Assembly: GCA_944383355.1 (NCBI GenBank)
Contig: CALWPF010000011.1
Span: 1-51,831 of the forward strand
Length of the DNA: 51,831 nt
Reading direction: 5' to 3'
Origin: an uncultured Clostridia bacterium
Lineage (GTDB): Bacteria > Bacillota > Clostridia > Christensenellales > UBA1242
Part shown: one piece after another, positions 32,499 to 41,908 of the stretch
How the letters are laid out: each line of letters opens with the position of its first letter
Position numbering within the stretch: position 1 is the stretch's first letter
Translations under genes and position numbers: made by a program
The notes under the pieces: model-generated
Databases searched by the model: none
What the model saw: only the letters and a program-made list of their open reading frames with translations
Told to the model about the DNA's origin: nothing

Positions 32499-33479
32499 TT
32501 ATTTTATTTCCTTAATACACTCTAATATTAACGCATTCAAAGCCTTATCATAATTACCTTTTAAAGTTAATCCACTAGCTCGGATATGACCACCACCATT
32601 AAATCTAGATGCAATCTTTGCAACATCTATATTGTCACATGAGGTGCGCAAACTGATATTGTATTCATTCTTTATTTTTTCAGTTATAGAAATTGCTACC
32701 TTAACTCCATCAATATTTGGTAAATAAGATGGCATAAACTTGCAACTCTCAATTTCGCATTTATTATTAACAAAATCAACATTTCTTATAGTAGAAACTA
32801 CAATATCATTGTTATGAAAAAACTTTATAGATTGGAAGGCAATTTGTGTTAACTTTAAAGCATTCTGGGATATTAAAGACACACAATCATGCACTAACTT
32901 ATCTCCAGCAAAATCATACTTAGTTATTTTTGCAAGTGCACCAAAAGTTTTTGAAGTTGCATTGGAGTATTTAAAACCACCAGTATCGGTATAGATACCC
33001 AAATACAGAGCTTTGGCTATCTCGTTATCAAACTTTACAATATCTTTAAACATATAGAATATAATTTCACAGGCACTACTCGCTTTTTCATCGACATAAT
33101 TATAAGTTGCATAATTAATGTCCTTGCCTGATATGTGATGATCTATTTTAAAAGTAATTTTTGCCTCATTAAAAACTTTTGCCTCATTTACAGGAAACAA
33201 AGCGGAACCAATATCAGAACAATCAACAACGATTACCAAATCATACTTCTTATCATTTTCAACATATATAGGAAGCCCTGTTATTATTGGCGTAAAGGAG
33301 TTATCCAATTCCTTATCCACAAAGATATCTGCGGTTATCCCCATTTTTTGTAATATTCTATGCATTGCGACACATGAGCCTATGCAATCAAAGTCAGGGG
33401 ATTTATGTCCCATAATAGCAACGCTCCTTGCTTTGCAACATTCTTGTAAAAGTTTCTCTGCAAAAGCCTTTTTTGTCAA
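32499..33479 (-). CDS. nrnA: DHH-family phosphoesterase (nanoRNase NrnA type)
   Basis: A bifunctional oligoribonuclease and pAp phosphatase type enzyme that degrades 2-5-mer RNA. The 326-residue protein has a DHH domain with MGHKSPDFDCIGS (about 23-35), VVDCSD (about 84-89) and DHHISG (about 114-119), and a DHHA1 domain with the GGGHIRASG motif near the C-terminus. Position between rbfA and truB matches other Bacillota. It follows rbfA by 2 bases. Confidence 0.93.
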   Translation of the reverse strand: MTKKAFAEKLLQECCKARSVAIMGHKSPDFDCIGSCVAMHRILQKMGITADIFVDKELDNSFTPIITGLPIYVENDKKYDLVIVVDCSDIGSALFPVNEAKVFNEAKITFKIDHHISGKDINYATYNYVDEKASSACEIIFYMFKDIVKFDNEIAKALYLGIYTDTGGFKYSNATSKTFGALAKITKYDFAGDKLVHDCVSLISQNALKLTQIAFQSIKFFHNNDIVVSTIRNVDFVNNKCEIESCKFMPSYLPNIDGVKVAISITEKIKNEYNISLRTSCDNIDVAKIASRFNGGGHIRASGLTLKGNYDKALNALILECIKEIK

Positions 33480-33481
33480 GC

Positions 33482-33850
33482 CTATTCCTCCTTTGGTATA
33501 TCCAAACTTGCTAATAATCTATCCATCTTTTCTGATTCTTCATAACCATGATCAAGCTTAAAATGCAACTCTGGAACAATGCGTAAATCAACCATCTTCG
33601 CCAAATTTTTTCGAATAAAACCAGCGGAATGCTGTAACGCATTAAAACTGCTCATTTCTTGTCTCTTATCGCTTGCATATATGCTCACTAAAACTTTTGA
33701 GTGACTAAGATCATTACTTGTATCAACACTAACTACTGTGATTAAACCATTAACTCTAGGATCCCTGATTTGTTGTGATATGATATTACTTATAGATTTT
33801 TTTATTTCACTATTCACTCGATCCAATCTTTTGTTTTCCATACCAAACAA
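33482..33850 (-). CDS. rbfA: Ribosome-binding factor A
   Basis: RbfA is a KH-fold protein that helps mature the 3' and 5' ends of 16S rRNA within the 30S subunit. The 122-residue protein contains RVNSEIKKSISNIISQQIRDP, split near residues 10-30, with GLITVVSVDTSNDLSHSKVLVSIY next and LRIVPELHFKLD near the end. It lies between infB and nrnA in the usual order. Confidence 0.95.
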   Translation of the reverse strand: MFGMENKRLDRVNSEIKKSISNIISQQIRDPRVNGLITVVSVDTSNDLSHSKVLVSIYASDKRQEMSSFNALQHSAGFIRKNLAKMVDLRIVPELHFKLDHGYEESEKMDRLLASLDIPKEE

Positions 33851-33859
33851 CCTCCAAGA

Positions 33860-36262
33860 TTAATCTCTCTCTACCTGTTCCATAATAAAAGCTTCTATTG
33901 TGTCTTCTAACAATATATCATTATAACCTTCCAACTTTATTCCACATTCCATACCAGCAGATACCTCTTTTACATCATTTTTATCTTTTTGTAAAGTAGT
34001 AATAGTAGTTTCGACCATCTGAACGCCTTTCCTAAATAACCTTATTCTAGAATTTTTAGTTATTTTACCGTCTTTACAAACACAACCAGCGACTGTACCA
34101 ATTCTACTGATTTTAAAAACTCTAACGACTTCGCAATGTCCGATTATACGTTCTTCAAACACAGGCGCACGCATAGCTTTTATTCGTTTCGAAATTTCTT
34201 CTGTAATTTGATATATTATTTTGCTTTGTAAAATTTCTATTTTATTTTGCTCAGCCAAAATTGCTGCTTTTGCGTCAGGTTTTACATTAAAACCTATTAA
34301 AATTGCACCACTTGTCTTTGCCAATAAAACATCAGTTTCATTTATAGCACCAACACCCCCGTGTATACACTCCACTCTAACCTCATCATTATTAATATTG
34401 TTGAGTATTGCCGTCAATGCCTCAAATGAACCTTGTACATCTGTTTTTACTATTAAATATAGAACTTTCTTTTCATCTTCTGCATGTTTCGCTAAAAATT
34501 CTTCGGCAGATATAGTAGATTTTGCATTTATTAACTCGGTTTGTTGCTTACGCTTTCTCTCAGCCAAGACATTTTTGCTCAATTTTTCATCTACAGCATA
34601 TAATTGATCACCTGCATTGGGTACTCCATCTAAACCAAGTATTGACACTGGCTTGCTTGGCGGAGCAGAGCGAATATTTTTACCTTTATCATCTATTATG
34701 GCTCTTACCTTTCCAACATGCATACCAGATATGATTGTATCACCAACATGCAATGTACCATTCAAGATAATTACTGTTGCAATTGGTCCCTTGCCTTTAT
34801 CCAGTTTTGCTTCTATCACCATACCGAGAGCATGTCTATTAGGATTAGCCTTTAACTCCTTTAAGTCAGCTACCAATAATATCATTTCTAACAACTTATC
34901 AACGCCTTCACCTGTTAATGCAGAGATAGGAACAATAATAGCATCTCCACCCCATTCTTCTGGAATGACATCTTCTTTAACTAGTTGTTCTTTAACTCGT
35001 TCTAGATTAGCCTCTGGTTTGTCTATTTTATTAATAGCTACAATCATTGGCACATTAGCACTGCGAATATGTTTAATTGCCTCAACAGTCTGTGGTTTTA
35101 CGCCATCATCTGCAGCTACAACCAAAATTGCCACATCAGTAACGCTCGCTCCTCTTGCTCTCATCGCCGAAAACGCCTCGTGACCAGGTGTATCTATAAA
35201 GGTTATAGGACGTCCCATTTTTTCTATTTGGTATGCAGAAATATGCTGTGTTATTCCACCAGCTTCACCACTTGCAATGTGACTCTTACGAATGTAATCT
35301 AACAAAGAGGTCTTACCATGATCGACATGACCAAGTATTGTAACAATAGGAGGGCGTTTGATGCTATTGCGCTCATCTTCTTCGCTATCGGTAACATTCA
35401 TAAATTCATCGGCAAGACGCTCCTCATACGACTTCTCTAATTTTTGCTCCAATACTACCCCCAATTCACTACATACGAGTTCTGCTGTAGGAAAATCAAT
35501 AGAGCTATTTAAATTTGACATCATACCCAATACCATCAATTGCTTTAAAATTTCAGCAACTGACCTACCTGTTTTTTCTGACAATTGCTTAACAGTAATG
35601 GTATTAGTAGTCATCACAGCATGAGTAATAGGTGCAGCGACAACAACATCTACTTCTTTTTGTTTCTTCTTTATTTTCCTATTGGCTCTAATTCTTTCTG
35701 AAATATTGCTTTCTTCCAATAATCCTCTACGCATCAAATTTTTGCGAGACTTACCTTCTCGCTCATAATTACGCTCTTTCCTATCATCTCTTCTTTTATC
35801 AAATGTGCGCTTTTGAGCGGAGTTAAATACATTTTCCGCTCTTTCCAAGGTCTCTGGTTTACCTGTCTGTCTAAAAGGTTTCTTGTCAGGGTTTATGTTG
35901 CCCCTACCTTGATTTTTTGATGTTTGTCCCTTCTTATTATCATAATTTTTGCCATCATTTCTCGCAAAATAACCTTTATTACTATTGCGCTCAGTGTTAT
36001 TACTAGTAACAGATACGGAAACAGGCTGCATGTTTTCTGCAACCTTTTTTGAGTTTGTCTCATTCAAATCTATAACAGATTTAATCTCCTTCCCTTTCAA
36101 ATGTTCACGAATGTTTTTACTTACGTTCTCCACTTGATTCCGCATCTTTTCTGCCATAGTATTCATTTTGTTCAAATCTGTATTATTAATTTGAGACAAC
36201 TTCCTCAAATTATCAAAACTAATAGTTCTTTTTTGTTTGTTTTCAGTTTGTTGTACTGCCAA
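33860..36262 (-). CDS. infB: Translation initiation factor IF-2
   Basis: The GTPase that brings initiator tRNA to the ribosome. The 800-residue protein has a long, charged, poorly conserved N-terminus (1-215), an IF2-N module (about 220-270, ITVKQLSEKTGRSVAEILKQL), the G domain (G1 GHVDHGKTSLLDYI, G3 DTPGHEAFS, G4 NKID) and domains II-IV ending with TIEAFIMEQVERD. It lies 9 bases from rbfA and 6 from the L7Ae gene, inside the nusA operon. Confidence 0.97.
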   Translation of the reverse strand: MAVQQTENKQKRTISFDNLRKLSQINNTDLNKMNTMAEKMRNQVENVSKNIREHLKGKEIKSVIDLNETNSKKVAENMQPVSVSVTSNNTERNSNKGYFARNDGKNYDNKKGQTSKNQGRGNINPDKKPFRQTGKPETLERAENVFNSAQKRTFDKRRDDRKERNYEREGKSRKNLMRRGLLEESNISERIRANRKIKKKQKEVDVVVAAPITHAVMTTNTITVKQLSEKTGRSVAEILKQLMVLGMMSNLNSSIDFPTAELVCSELGVVLEQKLEKSYEERLADEFMNVTDSEEDERNSIKRPPIVTILGHVDHGKTSLLDYIRKSHIASGEAGGITQHISAYQIEKMGRPITFIDTPGHEAFSAMRARGASVTDVAILVVAADDGVKPQTVEAIKHIRSANVPMIVAINKIDKPEANLERVKEQLVKEDVIPEEWGGDAIIVPISALTGEGVDKLLEMILLVADLKELKANPNRHALGMVIEAKLDKGKGPIATVIILNGTLHVGDTIISGMHVGKVRAIIDDKGKNIRSAPPSKPVSILGLDGVPNAGDQLYAVDEKLSKNVLAERKRKQQTELINAKSTISAEEFLAKHAEDEKKVLYLIVKTDVQGSFEALTAILNNINNDEVRVECIHGGVGAINETDVLLAKTSGAILIGFNVKPDAKAAILAEQNKIEILQSKIIYQITEEISKRIKAMRAPVFEERIIGHCEVVRVFKISRIGTVAGCVCKDGKITKNSRIRLFRKGVQMVETTITTLQKDKNDVKEVSAGMECGIKLEGYNDILLEDTIEAFIMEQVERD

Positions 36263-36268
36263 AATTAA

Positions 36269-36568
36269 TTACTCCCTTTCTAAAACCAATTTAATTTGTC
36301 CAGCGAGATGTGGATTAGTGATACCAATAGCCTTACAATTAGAGGTATTTAGCAACTCATCAAGCGTATAATCATTCAGTTGATACAATGGTAATTTGTT
36401 CGTCATACTAATCTGCATTAAAGAATAATACAAATTACTAGAAGCAGTCTTGCAACAAATAATCAAATGAATTTTTGACAAATCCCTCTTTATATTATCC
36501 AATCCATAAATAACATCTCCAGACTTTAATGCTAATCCTATATAACGATTTGCAATCATTTCATCCAT
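36269..36568 (-). CDS. L7Ae-family ribosomal protein (YlxQ/RplGA type)
   Basis: A 99-residue protein of the L7Ae/L30e/S12e fold that binds kink-turn RNA. It reads NRYIGLALKSGDVIYG at the start, with KIHLIICCKTASSN and IGITNPHLAGQI later, the layout of YlxQ. In the standard nusA-ylxR-ylxQ-infB order it overlaps ylxR by 8 bases. In Bacillus YlxQ binds K-turns but is dispensable; its exact job is unsettled. Confidence 0.88.
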   Translation of the reverse strand: MDEMIANRYIGLALKSGDVIYGLDNIKRDLSKIHLIICCKTASSNLYYSLMQISMTNKLPLYQLNDYTLDELLNTSNCKAIGITNPHLAGQIKLVLERE

Positions 36569-36824
36569 TTATCATACTCTCCAGTTTTTTATATATCTGG
36601 GAATCAACATCTCTCTTGAATGCTCTATTTAATGTCTTTCGTTTTTCAGCGTTTATGATACAGTCCATATTTTTATCCAGCCAAACGCCCCTTCCCTGCA
36701 TTTTTTGAGTTTCATCAATAAGTACTTGCCCATTGACTAAAACCAACCTAATTAATTCGTTTTTTGGATGCATCTGTCTACAAACTACGCACATCCTTTC
36801 TGGTTTTTTTTTGATATTCGACAT
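36561..36824 (-). CDS. ylxR: YlxR (RnpM) family RNA-binding protein
   Basis: An 87-residue protein of the YlxR family, recently described in Bacillus as a modulator of RNase P. The signature RMCVVCRQMHPKNELIRLV (about 10-28) and the GRGVWLDKNMDCI region with the following Arg and Lys cluster are clear. It lies between nusA and the L7Ae-family gene, 9 bases from nusA. Confidence 0.93.
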   Translation of the reverse strand: MSNIKKKPERMCVVCRQMHPKNELIRLVLVNGQVLIDETQKMQGRGVWLDKNMDCIINAEKRKTLNRAFKRDVDSQIYKKLESMING

Positions 36825-36833
36825 ATAATCTCC

Positions 36834-37991
36834 TTAATCAAGAGTTTCTAAATCTTCAAAAATGTCAATATTATCACCTTTGTTATCATCTAATGAGGTC
36901 GAAAATTTTAAGAAACTGTCAGCATTCTCTGAGACACTATCTGCAACAGAACTTTCACTTTTTACATCAATTTTCCAACCAGTCAGCTTCGCCGCTAGAC
37001 GAACATTCATACCACCTTTACCTATAGCTAAACTAAGTTTATTATCTGGCACTATCACTTTGCTACTCTTTGTTAGTTCGTCAATTTCCACACTAATTAC
37101 TTCTGCGGGGTTTAATGCAGCTGCTATAAATTCAAATACATCACTTGACCATCTAATGACATCAATCTTCTCACCGTTAATTTGGGATATAATATTGTTA
37201 ATACGGCTACCCATATTACCAACACAAGCCCCAACTGGATCAATATTTGTATCACTACTATAAACTGCAATTTTTGTTCTAAACCCAGCTTCTCTTACAA
37301 TACTTTTTATCTCCACTTCACCACTTTCTAACTCAGGTACTTCCAACTCAAACAGTTTTCGAACAAAGTTTGCACTAGCTCTAGTAACAGGAACAACAAC
37401 TTGACCAGCAATCTCCTGCTCCTTACTACGCTTGATGCATACTCTTATTCTATCACCTATCTGGAATCTTTCCCCAGGTATTTGGTCATTTTCAGCAAGA
37501 TATCCTTCATTCTCAAACCCGCCCAATTCAAGGTAAACATCTTTGCCATTAATCCTTCTCACTATAGCTGTGGTCAATTGTTCAGATTTTGCACTTATAT
37601 CCTGCAACACATTACCCCTTTCGGCTTCTCTAAGTCTTTGCATCACAACTTGTCTAGCTGTCTGTGCCGCAATCCTACCAAAGTTTTTAGGAGTAACCTC
37701 TTGACCTACTATATCACCAACCTTATAACTTGGTTTTATGGCTCTTGCCTCTTCTACGCTTATCTCCTTATCTGGATCCAATACTTCCTCAACAACAGTC
37801 TTGTATGCAACGACTTTTATTGTGTTCTTCTCTGGGTTGAGCTTTACACTAACTGATTGTGCTTCTCCAAAATCTTTTTTATATGCACTCATTAATGCAC
37901 TCTCAAGTGCTGTAATGAAATACTCTTTGTCAATCTTCTTTTCTTTTTCCAAGTCCTCAAGTGCAGCAAAAAAATCTTTACTACTAATCAT
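36834..37991 (-). CDS. nusA: Transcription termination/antitermination factor NusA
   Basis: NusA binds RNA polymerase, stabilises paused hairpins and promotes termination or, with other Nus factors, prevents it. The 385-residue protein has the N-terminal polymerase-binding domain (1-130), an S1 domain (about 135-200), and two KH domains (about 205-345, including GSRINNIISQINGEKIDVI and AIGKGGMNVRLAAKLTGW), plus an acidic tail. It lacks the extra C-terminal repeats of E. coli NusA, as is normal in Bacillota. AAGGAG precedes the ATG. First gene of its transcript, with a hairpin in the leader. The rimP gene, usually just upstream, is absent. Confidence 0.97.
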   Translation of the reverse strand: MISSKDFFAALEDLEKEKKIDKEYFITALESALMSAYKKDFGEAQSVSVKLNPEKNTIKVVAYKTVVEEVLDPDKEISVEEARAIKPSYKVGDIVGQEVTPKNFGRIAAQTARQVVMQRLREAERGNVLQDISAKSEQLTTAIVRRINGKDVYLELGGFENEGYLAENDQIPGERFQIGDRIRVCIKRSKEQEIAGQVVVPVTRASANFVRKLFELEVPELESGEVEIKSIVREAGFRTKIAVYSSDTNIDPVGACVGNMGSRINNIISQINGEKIDVIRWSSDVFEFIAAALNPAEVISVEIDELTKSSKVIVPDNKLSLAIGKGGMNVRLAAKLTGWKIDVKSESSVADSVSENADSFLKFSTSLDDNKGDNIDIFEDLETLD

Positions 37992-38020
37992 TATATTTAT
38001 ACTCCTTACAAGGTCATTCT

Positions 38021-38054
38021 TTAAAAACTATGAGTGGGCAAGCCCACTCATAGT
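38021..38054 (-). terminator. Terminator-like hairpin at the start of the nusA transcript
   Basis: A perfect 13-base stem (38042-38054 with 38027-38039, loop of two) is followed on the minus strand by TTTTT. It begins only about 11 bases after the predicted transcript start and ends 30 bases before nusA. It therefore also ends transcription arriving from the upstream gene. Confidence 0.8.
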
Positions 38055-38071
38055 CCATATGCTATGTATTT

Positions 38072-38100
38072 ATTCTAACATAATCAAAAAAAAATATCAA
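38072..38100 (-). promoter_or_regulatory. Promoter of the nusA operon
   Basis: On the minus strand TTGATA (38095-38100), 17 bases and TAGAAT (38072-38077) preceded by TGT (extended -10). It lies just after the stop of the PolC-like exonuclease gene. Confidence 0.7.
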
Positions 38101-38105
38101 TAGTT

Positions 38106-39668
38106 TTATATTAGTTTAATAAAAACTTTTGCAGCAGCAACAGCATCTGCTAATGCTCTGTGCGCATCATTTAATACTATTCCCAAAGCTTTTACTACTG
38201 TTCCTAATTTGTAATTGTGCAAAGAAGGTATTTTACGCCTAGCCAAGTCTAATGCATCTATTTGCTCATTATCGAACCTAAATCTTAACTTCTGACCTAT
38301 TACTTTTAAAAATTGTGAATCAAAACTAATATTGTATGCACTCAATGTTGTGCCCTCTACAAACTTGTAAAAATCAGGCATTACCTCATCTATTGTAGGA
38401 GCATCTGCGACCATTTCATCAGTTATGTGAGTAATGTTAGTTATTTCAGCTGATATAGGCTCCTTTGGGTTTACTAAAGTTTGAAAAGTTTCCACACAAG
38501 CGCCATTTACAATTTTTACTGCCCCAATCTCAATAATTTGACAACTATTAGGATCCAAACCTGTTGTTTCCAAGTCAAACATCACCACCGTGTGGTTATT
38601 CCAATATTCACTAATACTTGGTTTTGCATTCCCCATACTAAACAAATCCATTTGCGTAACTTCGTAAATTGGATTCGGTCTTACAAATACATAGTCGTCA
38701 TTCGCACTTCTATAAATATACTGCCAATCTTTTGTCAAAATTTTACACAAACTAATCGATTTGACACGCAGGTTAAAGTTACCATTATATGTACTCGTTA
38801 ACCCCATAACCATAACTTCTTGCCCTTCTTGTATTAAAGACAACCTCTCCAAATCTTTATCATTAGGGAACATGACTACATTTACTTTACCACTTGGATC
38901 CGATAGCGTAAAGCTATAACGAATTTTTTCTACACCGACATCTTCTTGATTTGCAGTTTTCTTTTGGTATTTAACAGTTGAGATGCGGCTAACAGTTCCC
39001 ACACATGCAACATTCTCACTGTCAGAATGAGGTAATTGTGCAATAAAAACAGGTTCAATATCTATTGGTTTACCATAGAATGTTTGCACTTCTGCCACTT
39101 CAATTTTATTTATCCTATCTTCCTCTGACAAAATCCACGCTAAACTATTTTTTGTATCTTGTTTTTTTGTATTTTGTGTCAAATCTTCATATGTTGTAGC
39201 CTTATTAGGATTTATATTAATATCAAATTGAAGAAAAAATTTATTACTTAGATAATTACTTAAATTTTCTATAAATCCTTTTGCCCCTAATATATTAGCT
39301 GTAATTTCGTCACATGATATATCAACAATGATTTTAGAATCTATTTTTGAAAAAGATAAGTCATTTTTTGTGATAACAGAACTTAAAGCCTTGTATTCAT
39401 CCATTAAAAACATTTGAATTGCATCACAAAGATTATCTGTATCCAAAACGCTACAATGATAATTAGTAGAATATTTACATACATCACGAAATATGGGCGC
39501 CAATGATTTTGTAATTGTCTCTTTTTCGTCATCAGAGAGTTTATTTGCCTCTGGATAAATAAAGTTTAAAGTACACTCATCTTTTGATTTGCTGTAATTG
39601 ACATCATGCAAACGTACTTTATTATCTGGAAACCCTTCATTATTTAAAATTTGTCTCAGTTGTAACAT
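38106..39668 (-). CDS. PolC-derived OB-fold plus DEDDh exonuclease, no polymerase
   Basis: The protein stands at the polC locus (rseP - here - nusA) but has 520 residues against about 1,440 for PolC. The N-terminal part (1-190) resembles the PolC N-terminal domains. An OB-fold follows (about 195-310; TFYGKPIDIEPVF, then GKVNVVMFPNDK). Next is a DEDDh proofreading exonuclease with every catalytic residue: D365 and E367 (FDLETTG), D450 (NISFDSQ), H503 and D508 (HRALAD). It ends six residues past that domain. The PHP domain, within which the PolC exonuclease is normally inserted, and all polymerase modules are missing, and only 114 bases separate the stop from nusA. A stand-alone proofreading subunit is my best reading; a decayed polC is possible, though the intact catalytic set argues against decay. 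Confidence 0.8.
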   Translation of the reverse strand: MLQLRQILNNEGFPDNKVRLHDVNYSKSKDECTLNFIYPEANKLSDDEKETITKSLAPIFRDVCKYSTNYHCSVLDTDNLCDAIQMFLMDEYKALSSVITKNDLSFSKIDSKIIVDISCDEITANILGAKGFIENLSNYLSNKFFLQFDININPNKATTYEDLTQNTKKQDTKNSLAWILSEEDRINKIEVAEVQTFYGKPIDIEPVFIAQLPHSDSENVACVGTVSRISTVKYQKKTANQEDVGVEKIRYSFTLSDPSGKVNVVMFPNDKDLERLSLIQEGQEVMVMGLTSTYNGNFNLRVKSISLCKILTKDWQYIYRSANDDYVFVRPNPIYEVTQMDLFSMGNAKPSISEYWNNHTVVMFDLETTGLDPNSCQIIEIGAVKIVNGACVETFQTLVNPKEPISAEITNITHITDEMVADAPTIDEVMPDFYKFVEGTTLSAYNISFDSQFLKVIGQKLRFRFDNEQIDALDLARRKIPSLHNYKLGTVVKALGIVLNDAHRALADAVAAAKVFIKLI

Positions 39669-39678
39669 ACCAACCTCT

Positions 39679-40770
39679 CTAAGATAGTATATGAAATAAA
39701 TCTACTACAACAACAAATGCTAGCAAGATACAAAGTCCCACAAAATGTATCATTCCCTCAACATTCCTATTGACAGGCTTACCTCTTATCCATTCTATTG
39801 TAGTGAATACCATTCTAGCGCCATCTAGCGCTGGGAATGGTAGTATATTAAATACTGCCAAATTAGCAGCAACAAAAGGTAAAAATACAAATAAATTTGC
39901 CACATTAATTTGCGTATATTCGGCGATTGTCGTAACAGTGGTAATTGGTCCACCTACATCAGCAAGTCCTACTTGACCTGTTATTAACTGGAATAAGAAT
40001 ACCAAAACTTGCCAAGCCATTGCTGCCGCCAGAGGAACACATTTTGCTAATGCCTCTACAAAACTATAAACATATGCTCCAGTTTGACTTATTCCAAGCA
40101 AACCAGCAGTGTTGGAAGCATCGTTAGGGTCTAAATACTTAGTAACATTCAATGTAACTGATTGTACTCTACCATCTACTACTCTATCAACAGTGAGTGT
40201 GAATTCATCTCCCACCCCATATTGTCCAACCAACTCGACAAAAGTATTTCCAGTTACATAATCCACATTAATACCATTTACCTGTCTAATAACATCGTCG
40301 ACCATAACCATATCGTGACCAGTCAATTCAGCTTGTTCAACACAATAATCATCAATCGCTTTTACTTGTGGAATATCATATCCAAAACTAACTAGTAAAA
40401 TAAATGCGAATATAATCGCACTCACAAAGTTAAATACAACACCACCAGACTGAACTATTAGTCTTTTCCATGGCTTTTGATTATTAAAAGCTCCAGGGTC
40501 TTTATCATCTTCATCTTCCCCGGCAAAGGCACAATACCCCCCTAATGGGAAAATACGAATGCTAAAGACCTCACCACTTTTTAAAGTTTTTTTAAATATG
40601 GCCTTACCAAAACCAATGGAAAATTCATTGATCTTGAAACCCAATAGTTTACCAAAAGTATAATGTCCCAACTCATGTATGGTAATCATCAGTAGCAATA
40701 CTAAAATAGCAATAACTATATACAAGACTGTAGACATAACACCAGCGAAATCAGCAAGTAATGCTACCAT
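39679..40770 (-). CDS. rseP: RseP-type intramembrane zinc metalloprotease
   Basis: A site-2 protease that cuts membrane proteins within the bilayer, in Bacillota typically anti-sigma factors and signal-peptide remnants. The 363-residue protein has the zinc motif H32-E-L-G-H36 in its first membrane helix, a PDZ domain in the middle (about 135-215; GHDMVMVDDVIRQVNGINV region), and the second metal motif LPFPALDGAR near residue 315, followed by a final helix. It lies 10 bases before the PolC-like gene. The dxr and ispG genes that usually flank it are absent. Confidence 0.94.
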   Translation of the reverse strand: MVALLADFAGVMSTVLYIVIAILVLLLMITIHELGHYTFGKLLGFKINEFSIGFGKAIFKKTLKSGEVFSIRIFPLGGYCAFAGEDEDDKDPGAFNNQKPWKRLIVQSGGVVFNFVSAIIFAFILLVSFGYDIPQVKAIDDYCVEQAELTGHDMVMVDDVIRQVNGINVDYVTGNTFVELVGQYGVGDEFTLTVDRVVDGRVQSVTLNVTKYLDPNDASNTAGLLGISQTGAYVYSFVEALAKCVPLAAAMAWQVLVFLFQLITGQVGLADVGGPITTVTTIAEYTQINVANLFVFLPFVAANLAVFNILPFPALDGARMVFTTIEWIRGKPVNRNVEGMIHFVGLCILLAFVVVVDLFHILS

Positions 40771-40861
40771 TTTACCTCCAAAAACTCAAAGAAAACTCAT
40801 TAAATTTATGACATAACATAATACATTTTATTATATTCTAATCTGCATTATTCTATCATTA

Positions 40862-41896
40862 TTATCCAAAACAGATTGCCATAACGGTGAATACAGCAAC
40901 GCTGTTGACAACTAATCCATTTATTCTATCCATTATTCCACCATGTCCTGGTATGATTTGGCTGTAATCTTTGACTCCAGCTCTGCGCTTGAAAAATGAT
41001 GAGAATATATCACCCAACATTGACAAAACTCCACAGAACAAACCAGCGAGCAACATCCACCAAACATTTAAACCAACCACGCCAAATAGCGAATTATATC
41101 CACTAAAACTATTGAAAATAACAAAAACAATTATAGCTCCCAGCATAGCACCTAAAATGCCACCAACCAAACCACTCCAAGATTTACCAGGACCCAATTT
41201 TTGCATACTAATCTTTGAGGACTTTACCAACCTTCCAGACAACATTGCACATGTGTCAGCAAACATTGTGGTAACAAAAAGCAAAACTAGTCCAAATAGC
41301 CCCAAATCAGTAGTAGACTGATATGCTACCAAATAAGAATCTTGAGCAACTTGCATCGCTGTAAAGTGATTAATTATAAAAGCAAAACTCATCAACAAAG
41401 TTGGCCAAATACATACAAAAATTGTATTTAAACTCTTACTGAATGTATAATAAACCAAACTTCCTCTATAACCATCATCTGCCATTGATTTTTTTGTTTG
41501 CTTACTAAAGATTAAAGGTACAGCAAACCATAAAACAAAAATGACAACCAAAGCTATTATGCTAATCAGTAAATACTCTAAAACATTTAAACCCAAATTT
41601 ACTGCAATAATAGTCAAGAAAAATGCAAGTACTGGGAAACCTCCTATCACTACTAAATAGGTAGGCCTGTCCATCTTACGCATTAAATTTTCTATTTCCA
41701 GTGCCGATACCAGCATCAAAAAGCCCAAAAACACATCAAACGCATAATCTGTAACCATTCTCAGTATAAAAAAACCTACTAAAACTGCCAAAATAACAAC
41801 AGAAGACAATATCCTTGATGTAAAATTAGCTGGATTATTTACTACTGGCGCACTTGGTTCTTCTGGTAATGGCGCATTTTTATTTGTCTTATTCAT
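40862..41896 (-). CDS. cdsA: Phosphatidate cytidylyltransferase
   Basis: CdsA makes CDP-diacylglycerol from phosphatidate and CTP, the branch point of phospholipid synthesis. The 344-residue membrane protein has a Pro and Asn-rich N-terminus, eight or so helices, and the family signature near the C-terminus: DIFSSFFKRRAGVKDYSQI, followed by PGHGGIMDRINGLV. It lies 12 bases after uppS. A 91-base gap separates it from rseP, where dxr is found in many relatives. Confidence 0.95.
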   Translation of the reverse strand: MNKTNKNAPLPEEPSAPVVNNPANFTSRILSSVVILAVLVGFFILRMVTDYAFDVFLGFLMLVSALEIENLMRKMDRPTYLVVIGGFPVLAFFLTIIAVNLGLNVLEYLLISIIALVVIFVLWFAVPLIFSKQTKKSMADDGYRGSLVYYTFSKSLNTIFVCIWPTLLMSFAFIINHFTAMQVAQDSYLVAYQSTTDLGLFGLVLLFVTTMFADTCAMLSGRLVKSSKISMQKLGPGKSWSGLVGGILGAMLGAIIVFVIFNSFSGYNSLFGVVGLNVWWMLLAGLFCGVLSMLGDIFSSFFKRRAGVKDYSQIIPGHGGIMDRINGLVVNSVAVFTVMAICFG

Positions 41897-41908
41897 TAGT
41901 ATTTCCCC

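Noticed and set aside
34221..35624. Several plus-strand open frames opposite infB
   Set aside because: They are antisense readings of a conserved GTPase gene with no supporting signals.
37992..38105. Frameshifted or split remainder of polC downstream of the exonuclease domain
   Set aside because: Only 114 bases separate the stop codon from nusA, and they hold a promoter and a hairpin, so the roughly 900 missing residues cannot be hidden there.
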